A stretch of DNA of 12,624 nucleotides from Acidobacteriaceae bacterium (GTDB lineage Bacteria > Acidobacteriota > Terriglobia > Terriglobales > Acidobacteriaceae): contig JASHUH010000317.1 of NCBI GenBank assembly GCA_030040115.1, forward strand, positions 1-12,624. Direction: 5' to 3'. Below are positions 1 to 7,452 of the stretch, piece after piece. A program made the translations under genes and the position numbers. The notes beneath the pieces are model-generated. The model was not told the DNA's origin. It saw only the letters and a program-made list of their open reading frames with translations, and searched no databases. Positions within the stretch are counted from its first letter, which is position 1, and each line of letters starts with the position of its first letter.

Positions 1-1
1 G

Positions 2-106
2 GAACGAGGGATGGCCGAGGCGCGGGACGCTTTCGAAAGCACGCTCGAACAGATGAAGCCGCTGCTCGAAAGGATGAAATCTCGCAAAGGACCTCCCCCG
101 CAATGA
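2..106 (+). CDS. 3' end of an unidentified gene (partial)
   Basis: An open frame enters from the left edge and ends at TGA 104-106, giving about 34 C-terminal residues. The stretch is rich in Glu, Arg, Lys and Met with a helical look (for example DAFESTLEQMKPLLERMK) and ends in a Pro-rich tail (GPPPQ). Its stop overlaps the ATG of the next gene as ATGA, which is typical of translationally coupled neighbours, and this is the main reason to believe the frame. Too little is present to name a family; a charged helix of this kind could end many proteins. Confidence 0.5.
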   Translation, partial: ERGMAEARDAFESTLEQMKPLLERMKSRKGPPPQ

Positions 107-465
107 AGAGAATCATTCCCTCGCTTTTCCTGCTCGCAGCATTCAGCTTTGCAACCAGTGAGTTGACGGGTTGCAAAGGGACGCCGCCACCACCAAATGA
201 AAAAGACGCAACTGCGGTCTGGAACTATATCCACCGGAACCTTCACACGCAGGAACTGCTGAGCTTGACGAAAACTAACGGGCAAATGCAGCAGGTCGAC
301 GGCGGTCAGGTTTACACGTTGTATTACGAAGCAAAAGTGAAGGACTTGGTCCAGTTGGGAAATAGAACTCCCGGGACGATCGAGACTTATCAGAGCAACT
401 ACGGGTTTCGCTGGACTGAAAAGGGGTGGCTGGGGCCGGACAATCAAGTCTATCCGGCTCATTGA
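103..465 (+). CDS. Small predicted lipoprotein of unknown function
   Basis: A 120-residue protein begins with a basic N-terminus (MKR), a hydrophobic stretch (IIPSLFLLAAFSFA) and a lipobox-like LTGC with the Cys at residue 24. It is therefore probably exported, lipidated and anchored to a membrane. The mature part starts with a Lys/Pro linker (KGTPPPPNEK) and carries a small domain of about 80 residues with aromatic-rich strands (WNYIHRNL, VYTLYYEAKVKDLV, YGFRWTEKGWLG). I do not recognise the family. The start ATG overlaps the stop of the preceding frame, so the two are probably co-transcribed. Base composition is less GC-rich than the che genes downstream. It lies upstream of the insertion sequence and has no visible link to the chemosensory genes. 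Confidence 0.75.
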   Translation: MKRIIPSLFLLAAFSFATSELTGCKGTPPPPNEKDATAVWNYIHRNLHTQELLSLTKTNGQMQQVDGGQVYTLYYEAKVKDLVQLGNRTPGTIETYQSNYGFRWTEKGWLGPDNQVYPAH

Positions 466-517
466 TAGCAGTTCACTTTGCTGACGCTCGTTTGACCGAA
501 TTGAGAATGCGTCCTAG

Positions 518-531
518 TACTACAGTTGTAA
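518..531 (+). repeat. Left terminal inverted repeat of the IS701-type element
   Basis: TACTACAGTTGTAA here is matched perfectly in reverse complement at 1870-1883. The three bases outside it (TAG) also match in inverted orientation but are taken as part of the YTAR target. Confidence 0.88.
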
Positions 532-577
532 TTGAGTGATATTCTAAGGGTGCTCAGGCAGACCCCGCGCTCAAGGG

Positions 578-1868
578 ATGGAAAAGGCAATCGCAGGATG
601 GAAGAATGAGTTGGTGCAGGTACACCGGCGGATGGGAGATTTGTTTGCGCGCGCGGAGGTGCGGGAGCGCAGCCTGGCCTATCTGGAAGGCTTGCTGAGC
701 CATTGCGAACGGAAGAACAGCTGGCAGGTGGCGGAGTGGGCCGGGGAAGCATCGCCGTATGGAATGCAGTATTTGCTAGATCGGGCGCGGTGGGATGCGG
801 CTACGGTCCAGAGCCGGCTCTGTGAGTACGTGAAGGAAGAGTTGGGCAGCCGGGATGCGGTGCTGGTTGTGGATGAGACCGGATTTCTGAAAAAGGGTAT
901 TCGTTCGGCCGGAGTACAGCGACAGTGCAGCGGGACAGCGGGGCGGATGGAGAACCGCCAAGTCGGGGTGTTTCTTTGTTATGCCAGTGAGCGCGGTTAC
1001 GTGCTGCTGGATCGGGAGTTGTATCTTCCTCGGCAGTGGATGGAGGACGGCCCGCGCTGCCGGACGGCGGGCATTCCCGAAGAGGTTCAGTTTCAGACCA
1101 AGCCGATGCTGGGCAAACGGATGCTGGAGAGGGCTTTTGCGGCCGGTATTCCCTGCGCCTGGGTGGCCGGCGATGAAGTCTATGGTCATGACGGCAGGCT
1201 GCGCCGTTGGCTGGAAGGACAGCATCAGCCCTATGTGTTGGCCGTAGCCGCAGATCAACGCTTGTGGCGAGAGGACCTGCGCCAGCACCGTGTCGATGCG
1301 CTCGCCATGCAAGTGCCCAGGCGGGCCTGGAAGCGTCTTTCGGCTGGCCACGGCGCCAAGGGAGAACGGCTCTACGACTGGACGCTTCTGCCCTGGGCGG
1401 AGCAGGAGGGCTGGAAGCACACGCTGCTGGTGCGGCGCAGTGTGGAACAAGAACCGGAGTACGCTTTCTATTTCACCTATGCCCCAAGCGAGAAAAGCAC
1501 TCTGAAGACCTTGGCGGCCGTGGCCGGACGGCGTTGGGCGGTGGAGAGCGCCTTCCAGATGGCCAAGGGCGAATGCGGCCTGGACCACTACGAAGTCCGG
1601 CGCTGGCGGGGCTGGTATCGGCACATCACCTTGTCCATGTTGGCCCTGGCGGTGCTGACCGTGCTGCGCGCGCGGGAGAAAAAAACCTTCCTCCCGCAAG
1701 GTTCCTCGCAGCGTGCCGGAAATCCGGCGTTTGCTCGCTTTCGTGCTGCGCGGGGGCTGGCACGGCCTGGAGCATCTGCTGCACTGGTCTGACTGGCGAC
1801 GGCAACATCAGTTTCTGGCCCAGTTCTTCCACTACCGAAAACAGAACCGCTTGCTCCTCGCTACATAA
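578..1868 (+). pseudogene. IS701-family DDE transposase, split by a frameshift at an A7 run
   Basis: The transposase cuts and rejoins the element ends. The first frame (578-1792) has the DDE layout: first Asp in VVDETGF (D99), then GVQRQCSGTAGRMENRQVGVF (110-132), second Asp in VAGDEVYG (D199), and the Glu in WAVESAFQMAKGECGLDHYEVRRW (E323). At AAAAAAA (1679-1685) homology moves to the next frame, which encodes VPEIRRLLAFV and the tail HWSDWRRQHQFLAQFFHYRK, stopping at TAA 1866-1868. With six A's the two parts would be one protein of 429 residues. As written, the first frame ends in 37 unrelated residues. Either the gene is broken by a one-base insertion or sequencing error, or full-length protein is made by slippage on the A run. 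The ATG at 578 has AAGGG too close upstream; ATG 632 is an alternative start. Confidence 0.85.
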
Positions 1869-1869
1869 T

Positions 1870-1883
1870 TTACAACTGTAGTA
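1870..1883 (-). repeat. Right terminal inverted repeat of the IS701-type element
   Basis: TTACAACTGTAGTA is the exact reverse complement of the left repeat at 518-531. The transposase C-terminal frame stops at 1868, one base before this repeat, as expected for a compact insertion sequence. Confidence 0.88.
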
Positions 1884-1887
1884 CTAA

Positions 1888-2071
1888 AGTAATCTGCTGA
1901 AATAAGATTTCTCTGCCCATGCTTCCGCACGGCGGAGCTCGAAACGCCACTCCCGCCTGACTCATTCCCGAGGTAACAGCGAAGAGGCGCGAGTTTTCTT
2001 TCCATTCTTGCACGATAGAAATCCAGATATGAAAAACGGCGGATCCCTTTAACTGGATGTGCAACTCCACC
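1888..2071. other. Intergenic leader between the insertion sequence and the che promoter
   Basis: No convincing gene is seen here on either strand. A possible stem, ATCCAG paired with CTGGAT, spans about 2021-2057 with a long loop. I see no match to the cyclic-di-GMP riboswitch core or to any other known RNA. Together with 2072-2173 it forms the roughly 290-bp non-coding DNA upstream of cheA. Confidence 0.4.
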
Positions 2072-2098
2072 TAAACTCTTGCGCGGTTTGGCCGATGG
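2072..2098 (+). promoter_or_regulatory. Candidate sigma-28 (FliA-type) promoter of the che operon
   Basis: TAAACTCT, exactly 11 bases, then GCCGATGG. The known sigma-28 consensus is TAAAGTTT-N11-GCCGATAA, so each half matches 6 of 8 and the spacing is exact. The position, 75 bases before the cheA ATG on the same strand and in non-coding DNA, is right for a class 3 flagellar or chemotaxis promoter. No sigma factor gene is in the window, so this rests on the motif alone. Confidence 0.5.
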
Positions 2099-2173
2099 CG
2101 AAGGTAGACAGATCAAAGCTGAGCGATCCGCTGCCGCCAGGCAGATGCTCCACTGAGCACTGAGAAAGACGCC

Positions 2174-4693
2174 ATGCAAGAGGATCAGGAAATTGTTCAG
2201 GAGTTTCTTGTCGAAAGCCACGAGAATCTTTCCCGCCTGGACCAGGATATGGTCGAACTCGAATCCCGCCCCGAGGATGCGGCGCTGCTGGCGAGTGTCT
2301 TCCGCACCATGCATACCATCAAGGGCGCTTGCGGATTTCTGGGGTTCACGGTCCTGGAGAAGATTGCGCATCGCGCCGAGGGTTTGCTGGCGCTGTTGCG
2401 CGATGGCCGGCTTCGCCTCAATCCGCCGCTCGTCTCCTTAATTCTGGAAGCAGTGGACGCCACCCGCAGCGTGCTCGCGCAAATCGAGGCCACCGGCCAA
2501 GAGGGATCGGAAAGATTCGACCAACTGATCGACCGCCTGGAGGCGGCGGCGCAGGAGAATCGATCCCGTCCTGTTGAGCCAAACCCCGCGGCTGCGCCCC
2601 CTGAACAGGCTGCTTTGCGAGCCGACCCGGCGAAGCCCGAGGACGAAACCGCCAAATCGTCCGCGTCGGCCGACGCCAATATCCGCGTCGGCGTGGGGCT
2701 GCTCGATAAGCTGATGGATCTGGTGGGCGAACTGGTTCTGGCTCGGAATCAGATTCTGCAATTCTCGACCGGCCGTGAAGACGCTGCACTCAACGCCACC
2801 TCGCAGCGGTTGAATCTGATCACGACGGAGCTGCAGGAAAACGTCATGAAGACGCGCATGCAGCCCATCGGGGTGGTTTGGAACAAACTGCCGCGCCTGG
2901 TCAGAGACCTGTCCTTGAGCCTGGGCAAGCAGGTCCACCTGGAGATGGAGGGCGCCGAGACCGAGTTGGACCGGACCATTATCGAGGCCATCAAGGACCC
3001 GCTCGTCCACCTGGTGCGCAACGCCTGCGACCATGGCGTCGAAGCGCCGGAAGCCAGACAGCGGGCAGGCAAACCCGCACAAGGCGTGCTGAGCCTGCGC
3101 GCCTATCACGAAGGCGGGCAGGTCAATATCGAAATCGCCGACGACGGCGCCGGCATCGATGTCGCGCGCGTGCGGCAAAAAGCTGTCGAACGAGGGCTGC
3201 TGAGCGCCGAGCTGGCGCAGAAGATCTCCGATCGGGAGGCGTTCAATCTCATTTTCAGCCCGGGCTTCACCACCGCCGCCACGGTCAGCAACGTATCCGG
3301 CCGCGGAGTGGGGATGGACGTGGTTCGGACGCACATCGAGAGGATCGGCGGCATCGTCGATCTTTCCAGCCGCCCCGGCGAGGGAACCACGGTCAAGCTC
3401 AAGATTCCGCTGACGCTGGCCATCATTCCCGGCCTGCTGGTCACCAGCGGCGGCGAGCAATTCGTCATTCCCCAGGTGAGTTTGCTCGAACTGATCCGTC
3501 TCGACAGCGGTTCCTCCGAGAAACGCATTGAATACGTGCACGGCACGCCCGTGTACCGGTGCCGCGGCGCACTGTTGCCCATCGCATATTTGAACGACGT
3601 GCTCGGCCTCCAGCCCTCCCGCAGTGGCGACGCGGTCAGCATCGTGGTTCTCCAAGCGGAGGACCGGCAGTTCGGCCTGGTGGTCGACGGCATCAGCGAC
3701 ACCCAGGAAATCGTGGTGAAGCCGCTCGGCAAGCAGCTCAAGGGGCTCACCGTCTACGCCGGCGCCACCATCCTGGGCGACGGCCGGGTCGCCCTCATTC
3801 TCGACGTGCCGGGGATCGGCCAATGTTCGGGCGTGCTCGCCGAGTCGCAGGAGCAGGTGCGCGGCGCCGCCGAGCATACCAAACAGGCCAAAGTCGATCA
3901 TCAGCGCCTCCTGCTCTTCCGGGCTGGCTCGTTCGAGCGCATCGCCGTTCCCCTTTCGCTTGTCGCACGCCTCGAGGAGATTCCCGCCGCATCGATCGAG
4001 CGGGCCGGCGGCAAGCTCGTCGTACAGTATCGCCAGCGCATTCTTCCCCTGGCGCCCCTTGCCAGCCTGTTGGAAGGGGGCAATGCGGACGCGGCGATCG
4101 GCGATCCCGCGCAAGTCATCGTGTTCAGCGATGGCGAACGAAGCCTGGGAGTTCTTGTCGACCAGGTGCTCGACATCTTCGAAGAAGCCGTCCAGGTGCG
4201 GCAGTGCGCGGCTCGGAAAGGCTTTCTCGGATCGGCTGTGGTCGGCAGGCGGATCGCCGATTTTCTCGATCTCGCATACGTGCTCGCGGCCTGCGGAGCC
4301 GAGTGGTCGCAACAGCATAAAGCCGGCGGGCCGGCTGCTACCGTGCTGGTCGCCGAACCCTCTGCCTTCACGCGCGGCCTGATCCGCAACCGGCTGGAGA
4401 TGGCCGGCTACATCGTTTTGGACGCGGCGAACCTCGAGGAGGCGGTGCGCCAGCTCGAGCGGCGCGGAATCGACCTGGTCGCCAGTGCGGAGCGCCTGCC
4501 TCCCGGAGGCTGCTCGGGATTGCGCGCGCTCCTGCGAGATCGTCCCGAATGGAAGAACATTCCTGTGATTGCGCTGCGTGGAACAGAAGCGGATCTCGAT
4601 GGGCAGATTGCCGAAGCGCTCCACCAAAGCGTCCCAGCGTCCGATCATTCCACGCCGCCGGCGCCCCAGCCAGCGGCAGCAACCGTTGCATGA
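2174..4693 (+). CDS. cheA: Chemotaxis histidine kinase CheA with two CheW-like regions and a C-terminal pseudo-receiver
   Basis: The 839-residue kinase is the core of the chemosensory array: it autophosphorylates on His under receptor control and passes phosphate to CheY and CheB. Domain order: Hpt 1-125 with phospho-His H47 in FRTMHTIKG; Pro/Ala-rich linker 132-168; dimerisation helices about 169-235; ATPase about 265-415 with N box (HLVRNACDHG, 279-288), G1 (DDGAGID, 323-329) and G2 (GRGVGMDVV, 376-384); first CheW-like domain about 416-550; second CheW-like region about 577-705; receiver-like fold about 722-815. No CheY-binding P2 domain fits in the short linker. The receiver has AEP where the acidic pair is expected (only E728 is acidic) and Ala at the phospho-acceptor position (A772 in IDLVASAERLP), and the conserved Lys is not seen, so it is probably not phosphorylated. 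Family and catalytic residues are clear; the role of the tail is inferred. GAGAAAG precedes the ATG. Confidence 0.95.
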   Translation: MQEDQEIVQEFLVESHENLSRLDQDMVELESRPEDAALLASVFRTMHTIKGACGFLGFTVLEKIAHRAEGLLALLRDGRLRLNPPLVSLILEAVDATRSVLAQIEATGQEGSERFDQLIDRLEAAAQENRSRPVEPNPAAAPPEQAALRADPAKPEDETAKSSASADANIRVGVGLLDKLMDLVGELVLARNQILQFSTGREDAALNATSQRLNLITTELQENVMKTRMQPIGVVWNKLPRLVRDLSLSLGKQVHLEMEGAETELDRTIIEAIKDPLVHLVRNACDHGVEAPEARQRAGKPAQGVLSLRAYHEGGQVNIEIADDGAGIDVARVRQKAVERGLLSAELAQKISDREAFNLIFSPGFTTAATVSNVSGRGVGMDVVRTHIERIGGIVDLSSRPGEGTTVKLKIPLTLAIIPGLLVTSGGEQFVIPQVSLLELIRLDSGSSEKRIEYVHGTPVYRCRGALLPIAYLNDVLGLQPSRSGDAVSIVVLQAEDRQFGLVVDGISDTQEIVVKPLGKQLKGLTVYAGATILGDGRVALILDVPGIGQCSGVLAESQEQVRGAAEHTKQAKVDHQRLLLFRAGSFERIAVPLSLVARLEEIPAASIERAGGKLVVQYRQRILPLAPLASLLEGGNADAAIGDPAQVIVFSDGERSLGVLVDQVLDIFEEAVQVRQCAARKGFLGSAVVGRRIADFLDLAYVLAACGAEWSQQHKAGGPAATVLVAEPSAFTRGLIRNRLEMAGYIVLDAANLEEAVRQLERRGIDLVASAERLPPGGCSGLRALLRDRPEWKNIPVIALRGTEADLDGQIAEALHQSVPASDHSTPPAPQPAAATVA

Positions 4694-4706
4694 TCCAGGA
4701 GGGATG

Positions 4707-5207
4707 ATGACCGGCACAGCCATCGCGAAAGTGGAGTCGGACCGGACGCGCGGGACTTTCGCCACGTTTTATGTCGCCGACCTGTTTTTCGGCGTCGACG
4801 TTCTCCGCGTGCAGGAAGTGCTGCGCAGCCAGCCCATGACGCGGGCGCCGCGCGGACCGGAGGTCATTGAAGGACTCATTAACCTGCGCGGCCAGATTGT
4901 CACCGCCATCGACATGCGCCGCCGCCTCCGCTTGGAGCCGCGCGCCGCCGATGCCGCGCCCATGAACGTGGTGGTGCGCACGGAAGATGGGGCGGTCAGC
5001 CTGCTGGTGGACGCCATCGGCGACGTTCTGGACGTCGAGAGCGACGCCTTCGAGCGGCCTCCCGAGAACCTGAACGCCGGCGCGCGCGCGCTGATCCGCG
5101 GAGTCTACAAGCTGGAGGACCGACTGCTGCTCGTCCTCGACACCGAGCGAACCGTAGATCTTGCCTGCGGAAGGGCGGCTCAGCAGCCGGAACAGATCTG
5201 CCCATGA
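4707..5207 (+). CDS. cheW: Chemotaxis coupling protein CheW
   Basis: This 166-residue single-domain CheW bridges the receptor tip and the P5 domain of CheA in the cytoplasmic array. The diagnostic segment [19 protein letters not shown] is at residues 53-71, with the conserved Arg (R61) in NLRG. Other typical stretches are [20 protein letters not shown] (21-40) and [12 protein letters not shown] (99-110). AGGAGG at 4697-4702 decides the start: ATG 4707 has a 4-base spacing, while the adjacent in-frame ATG 4704 is only one base away. The frame stays open back to 4569 inside cheA, but that extension encodes only the out-of-frame cheA tail. It follows the cheA stop by 13 bases, so co-expression of kinase and coupler is expected. 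Confidence 0.95.
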   Translation: MTGTAIAKVESDRTRGTFATFYVADLFFGVDVLRVQEVLRSQPMTRAPRGPEVIEGLINLRGQIVTAIDMRRRLRLEPRAADAAPMNVVVRTEDGAVSLLVDAIGDVLDVESDAFERPPENLNAGARALIRGVYKLEDRLLLVLDTERTVDLACGRAAQQPEQICP

Positions 5208-5236
5208 TTTTCAACAACCCAAGGCGCCGGGAATGG

Positions 5237-5262
5237 CGCTGAATCGGAATGCGAATTCAGCG
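5237..5262 (+). promoter_or_regulatory. RNA hairpin next to the mcp ribosome binding site
   Basis: CGCTGAAT (5237-5244) pairs perfectly with ATTCAGCG (5255-5262) around a 10-base loop. The last base of the stem is the first base of the GAGGAG ribosome binding site (5262-5267) of the receptor gene. It could modulate translation of mcp relative to cheAW. There is no U-run, so it is not a standard terminator. Confidence 0.45.
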
Positions 5263-5277
5263 AGGAGAAAGAAGGAC

Positions 5278-6996
5278 ATGACAACGTACACCAGCAAAAT
5301 TCGGCGGGCAGAGCCCGGCCGGAATTCGTTTACCGGGGCCGCGGTATTGGATCCTCCGCAAGCTCGCGCCAAAGGCGCGAAAGCAGCTGACCGGCTGCAG
5401 GATGAAGTGCTGCGGTTGGTCGAGGCCTCGCAACAGGGGCGGCTCTCCGAGCGTGCGCGCGTGGAGGAGTTCGACGGGAACGATCGCAAAATACTGGAAG
5501 GCGTCAACGAAATGCTCGACGCCATCCTGCTGCCTATCGGCGAGGGCAACCGGGTCCTGGCCCAGATTTCCAAAGGGAAATTCGACGAGTTGATCGCAAC
5601 CACCTACAAGGGCGACCACGAGAAGATGAAGCAGGCGGTCAACAATGTGGCCACGGTTCTGCAAGCTTTGCAGAAGGAGCTGGTGCGGCTCACGCAAGCC
5701 TCGCACGCCGGGCAGCTTTCCGAACGCGGCAACTCCGATCAGTTCCAGGGCGCGTACGCGGGCATCGTGCAGGACATCAATGAAATGCTGGACGCCATCC
5801 TGCTGCCCATCGGCGAAGGCAACCGCGTGCTGTCGCTCATTCGCGGCGGCAATCTGCGCGAAAAGGTCGAAATTGCCTGCAAGGGCGACCACGCCAGAAT
5901 GAAGGACGCCGTCAACGGTGTGCATGCGTGGCTGTCGGACCTGGTCGCCTACGTGACCAAGATAGCCAACGGCGATATGACCGCAGCCATGGCCAAGGCT
6001 TCGGATCAGGACCAGATTCACGAATGGCTGGTCTTGCTGAGAAACAACATCAGCGACCTGATCTCCGAAACCGACCAGTTGGCCAAAGCCGCGCAGGATG
6101 GCAAGCTGGGCGTGCGCGCGGATGTGTCGCGCCACCGCGGAGACCTGCGCAGGATTGTCGACGGCATGAATCGCACCCTCGATCTGGTGGTCGAGCCGCT
6201 GAAAGTGGTTGCGGAAAACACCACCGCCCTGGCCTCGTCCTCGGAGGAACTGGCCGCGGTGAGCCAGCAGATGGCCGGCAACGCCGAGGAAACAGCCACC
6301 CAGGCCGACGTGGTCTCGGCGGCGTCGGAGCAGATCTCGCGCAACGTGGCCTCGGTCGCATCCGCCTCGGAGCAGATGCAGGCCTCCATCCGCGAAATCT
6401 CCAAGAACGCCGGCGAATCGGCGCGCGTGGCCAAGAACGCGGTCAGCGTAGCGCAATCCGCCAACAAAACCGTAAGCAAGCTGGGCGAGTCGAGCCAGGA
6501 GATCGGCAACGTCATCAAGGTTATCACCTCCATCGCCCAGCAAACCAACCTGCTGGCCCTCAACGCCACCATCGAGGCGGCGCGCGCCGGCGAGGCGGGC
6601 AAGGGCTTTGCGGTGGTGGCCAACGAGGTCAAGGAGCTGGCCAAGCAAACCGCGAAGGCTACCGAAGATATTGGCCGCAAAATCGAGACCATCCAGGTCG
6701 ACACCAAGGGCGCGGTGGCCGCCATCGGGGAAATCGGCGCCGTCATCAGCCAGGTGAACGACATTTCCAACAGCATTGCCAGCGCGGTCGAAGAGCAGAC
6801 GGTGACCACCAACGAAATCGGCCGCAGCGTCGGAGAAGCGTCGAAAGGCGTCGAGAACATCGCGCGCAACATCGGCGGTGTAGCGGCGGCCGCCAAAAAC
6901 ACCACCGAAGGCGCCAGCAACACCCAGAAGGCGTCGCAGGAATTGAGCCGCATGGCGGCCCAACTCCAAACTGCCGTCGCTCGATTCTCCTTCTGA
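5278..6996 (+). CDS. Soluble methyl-accepting chemotaxis protein with tandem HAMP repeats
   Basis: A 572-residue receptor-type signal transducer that should control CheA through CheW. No transmembrane segment or periplasmic domain is visible, so it is cytoplasmic. Residues about 40-315 are stacked HAMP-like units: [18 protein letters not shown] occurs at 77-94 and, identical, at 168-185 (91-residue period), each followed by a KGDHxxMKxAVN segment. A further diverged unit ends in [13 protein letters not shown] (296-308). Residues about 315-572 form the antiparallel coiled-coil signalling domain with the highly conserved tip [20 protein letters not shown] (421-440). The C-terminus (AVARFSF) has no CheR-tethering pentapeptide. 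GAGGAG 10 bases upstream supports ATG 5278; ATG 5233 is an in-frame alternative with a poorer site. The ligand is unknown: no PAS, GAF or other sensor domain is seen, so input may come from a partner protein. Confidence 0.92.
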   Translation: MTTYTSKIRRAEPGRNSFTGAAVLDPPQARAKGAKAADRLQDEVLRLVEASQQGRLSERARVEEFDGNDRKILEGVNEMLDAILLPIGEGNRVLAQISKGKFDELIATTYKGDHEKMKQAVNNVATVLQALQKELVRLTQASHAGQLSERGNSDQFQGAYAGIVQDINEMLDAILLPIGEGNRVLSLIRGGNLREKVEIACKGDHARMKDAVNGVHAWLSDLVAYVTKIANGDMTAAMAKASDQDQIHEWLVLLRNNISDLISETDQLAKAAQDGKLGVRADVSRHRGDLRRIVDGMNRTLDLVVEPLKVVAENTTALASSSEELAAVSQQMAGNAEETATQADVVSAASEQISRNVASVASASEQMQASIREISKNAGESARVAKNAVSVAQSANKTVSKLGESSQEIGNVIKVITSIAQQTNLLALNATIEAARAGEAGKGFAVVANEVKELAKQTAKATEDIGRKIETIQVDTKGAVAAIGEIGAVISQVNDISNSIASAVEEQTVTTNEIGRSVGEASKGVENIARNIGGVAAAAKNTTEGASNTQKASQELSRMAAQLQTAVARFSF

Positions 6997-7007
6997 TTCA
7001 CTCACCC

Positions 7008-7036
7008 GCGCGCCTGCCTGGCCCGGGCGGGCGCGC
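7008..7036 (+). promoter_or_regulatory. Strong intra-operon hairpin between mcp and cheY
   Basis: GCGCGCCTGCC (7008-7018) pairs with GGCGGGCGCGC (7026-7036) to give an 11-bp stem, almost all G-C with one U-G pair, around a 7-base loop. No T-run follows, so it is not a canonical intrinsic terminator. It could partly attenuate transcription, block exonucleases to stabilise the cheA-cheW-mcp part of the message, or bring the distant AGGAG (7044-7048) into position for cheY. Confidence 0.55.
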
Positions 7037-7065
7037 TCATCTCAGGAGTTCGTGTCCCCAAATTT

Positions 7066-7452
7066 ATGTCGAGGGCATTGATCGTCGATGACTCCAGCGC
7101 CGTGCGCATGTTGCTGGCCCGGATCCTGCGCGATTTCGGCTTTGAGGTTCTTGAGGCCAGCAACGGCCGCGACGCGCTACGCATCCTCGCCGCCGAAACC
7201 GTCCCCATCCGCCTCGTTCTCGCGGATTGGAACATGCCGGTCATGAATGGACTGGAGATGCTCAAGCATCTGCGCCAGGATCCCAAGCACGCTTCTCTGG
7301 TGGTGGTCATGGTCACCAGCGAAAGCGATCTCAGGCAGATGACCACCGCCTTGATGGCCGGCGCCAACGAATACGTCATGAAGCCCTTCACCCGGGAAAT
7401 TCTCAGAGAAAAGCTGGAGCTCGCCGGTGCTCTCGCCGGAGGCGCGGAATGA
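7066..7452 (+). CDS. cheY: Single-domain response regulator CheY
   Basis: The 128-residue receiver is phosphorylated by CheA and, when phosphorylated, carries the signal to the output, classically the flagellar motor. All key residues are visible: acidic pair D8 D9 in LIVDDSS, phospho-acceptor D54 in VLADWNMP, T84 in VMVTSES, and K106 in YVMKPFT. The short length with no output domain fits CheY. ATG 7066 is the only reasonable start in frame; the nearest Shine-Dalgarno-like AGGAG (7044-7048) is 17 bases away, unusually far. The stop overlaps the cheB start as ATGA, so cheB translation is probably coupled. If the operon does not drive a flagellum, this protein could act on another output. Confidence 0.93.
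   Translation: MSRALIVDDSSAVRMLLARILRDFGFEVLEASNGRDALRILAAETVPIRLVLADWNMPVMNGLEMLKHLRQDPKHASLVVVMVTSESDLRQMTTALMAGANEYVMKPFTREILREKLELAGALAGGAE

Larger units (their letters stand above)
518..1883 (+). mobile_element. IS701-family insertion sequence
   Basis: The element is about 1.37 kb, bounded by perfect 14-bp terminal inverted repeats, TACTACAGTTGTAA at the left and its reverse complement at the right. It holds one transposase gene that fills nearly the whole length. The flanking tetranucleotides are CTAG (514-517) on the left and CTAA (1884-1887) on the right. Both fit the YTAR target known for IS701-type elements, but they differ at the last base. Counting the flanks, the inverted identity extends to 17 bp, so the exact borders carry about 3 bp of uncertainty. 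The insertion lies in intergenic DNA between the lipoprotein gene and the che operon and reads toward the operon. Confidence 0.88.

Noticed and set aside
1207..1881. A plus-strand frame overlapping the transposase 3' half
   Set aside because: It is in the third frame, different from both frames that carry transposase motifs, and runs into the terminal repeat.
1888..2173. A possible riboswitch (such as cyclic-di-GMP type) in the cheA leader
   Set aside because: I could not find the conserved core elements; only an isolated 6-bp stem with a long loop is present.
2438..4765. A 775-codon open frame on the minus strand, antisense to cheA
   Set aside because: It has no family features and low-complexity composition; cheA on the other strand has full domain and motif support. 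It is a by-product of high GC content.
5257..7005. A 582-codon minus-strand open frame opposite mcp
   Set aside because: It is the mirror of the repetitive, GC-rich receptor coding sequence, with no recognisable domains.
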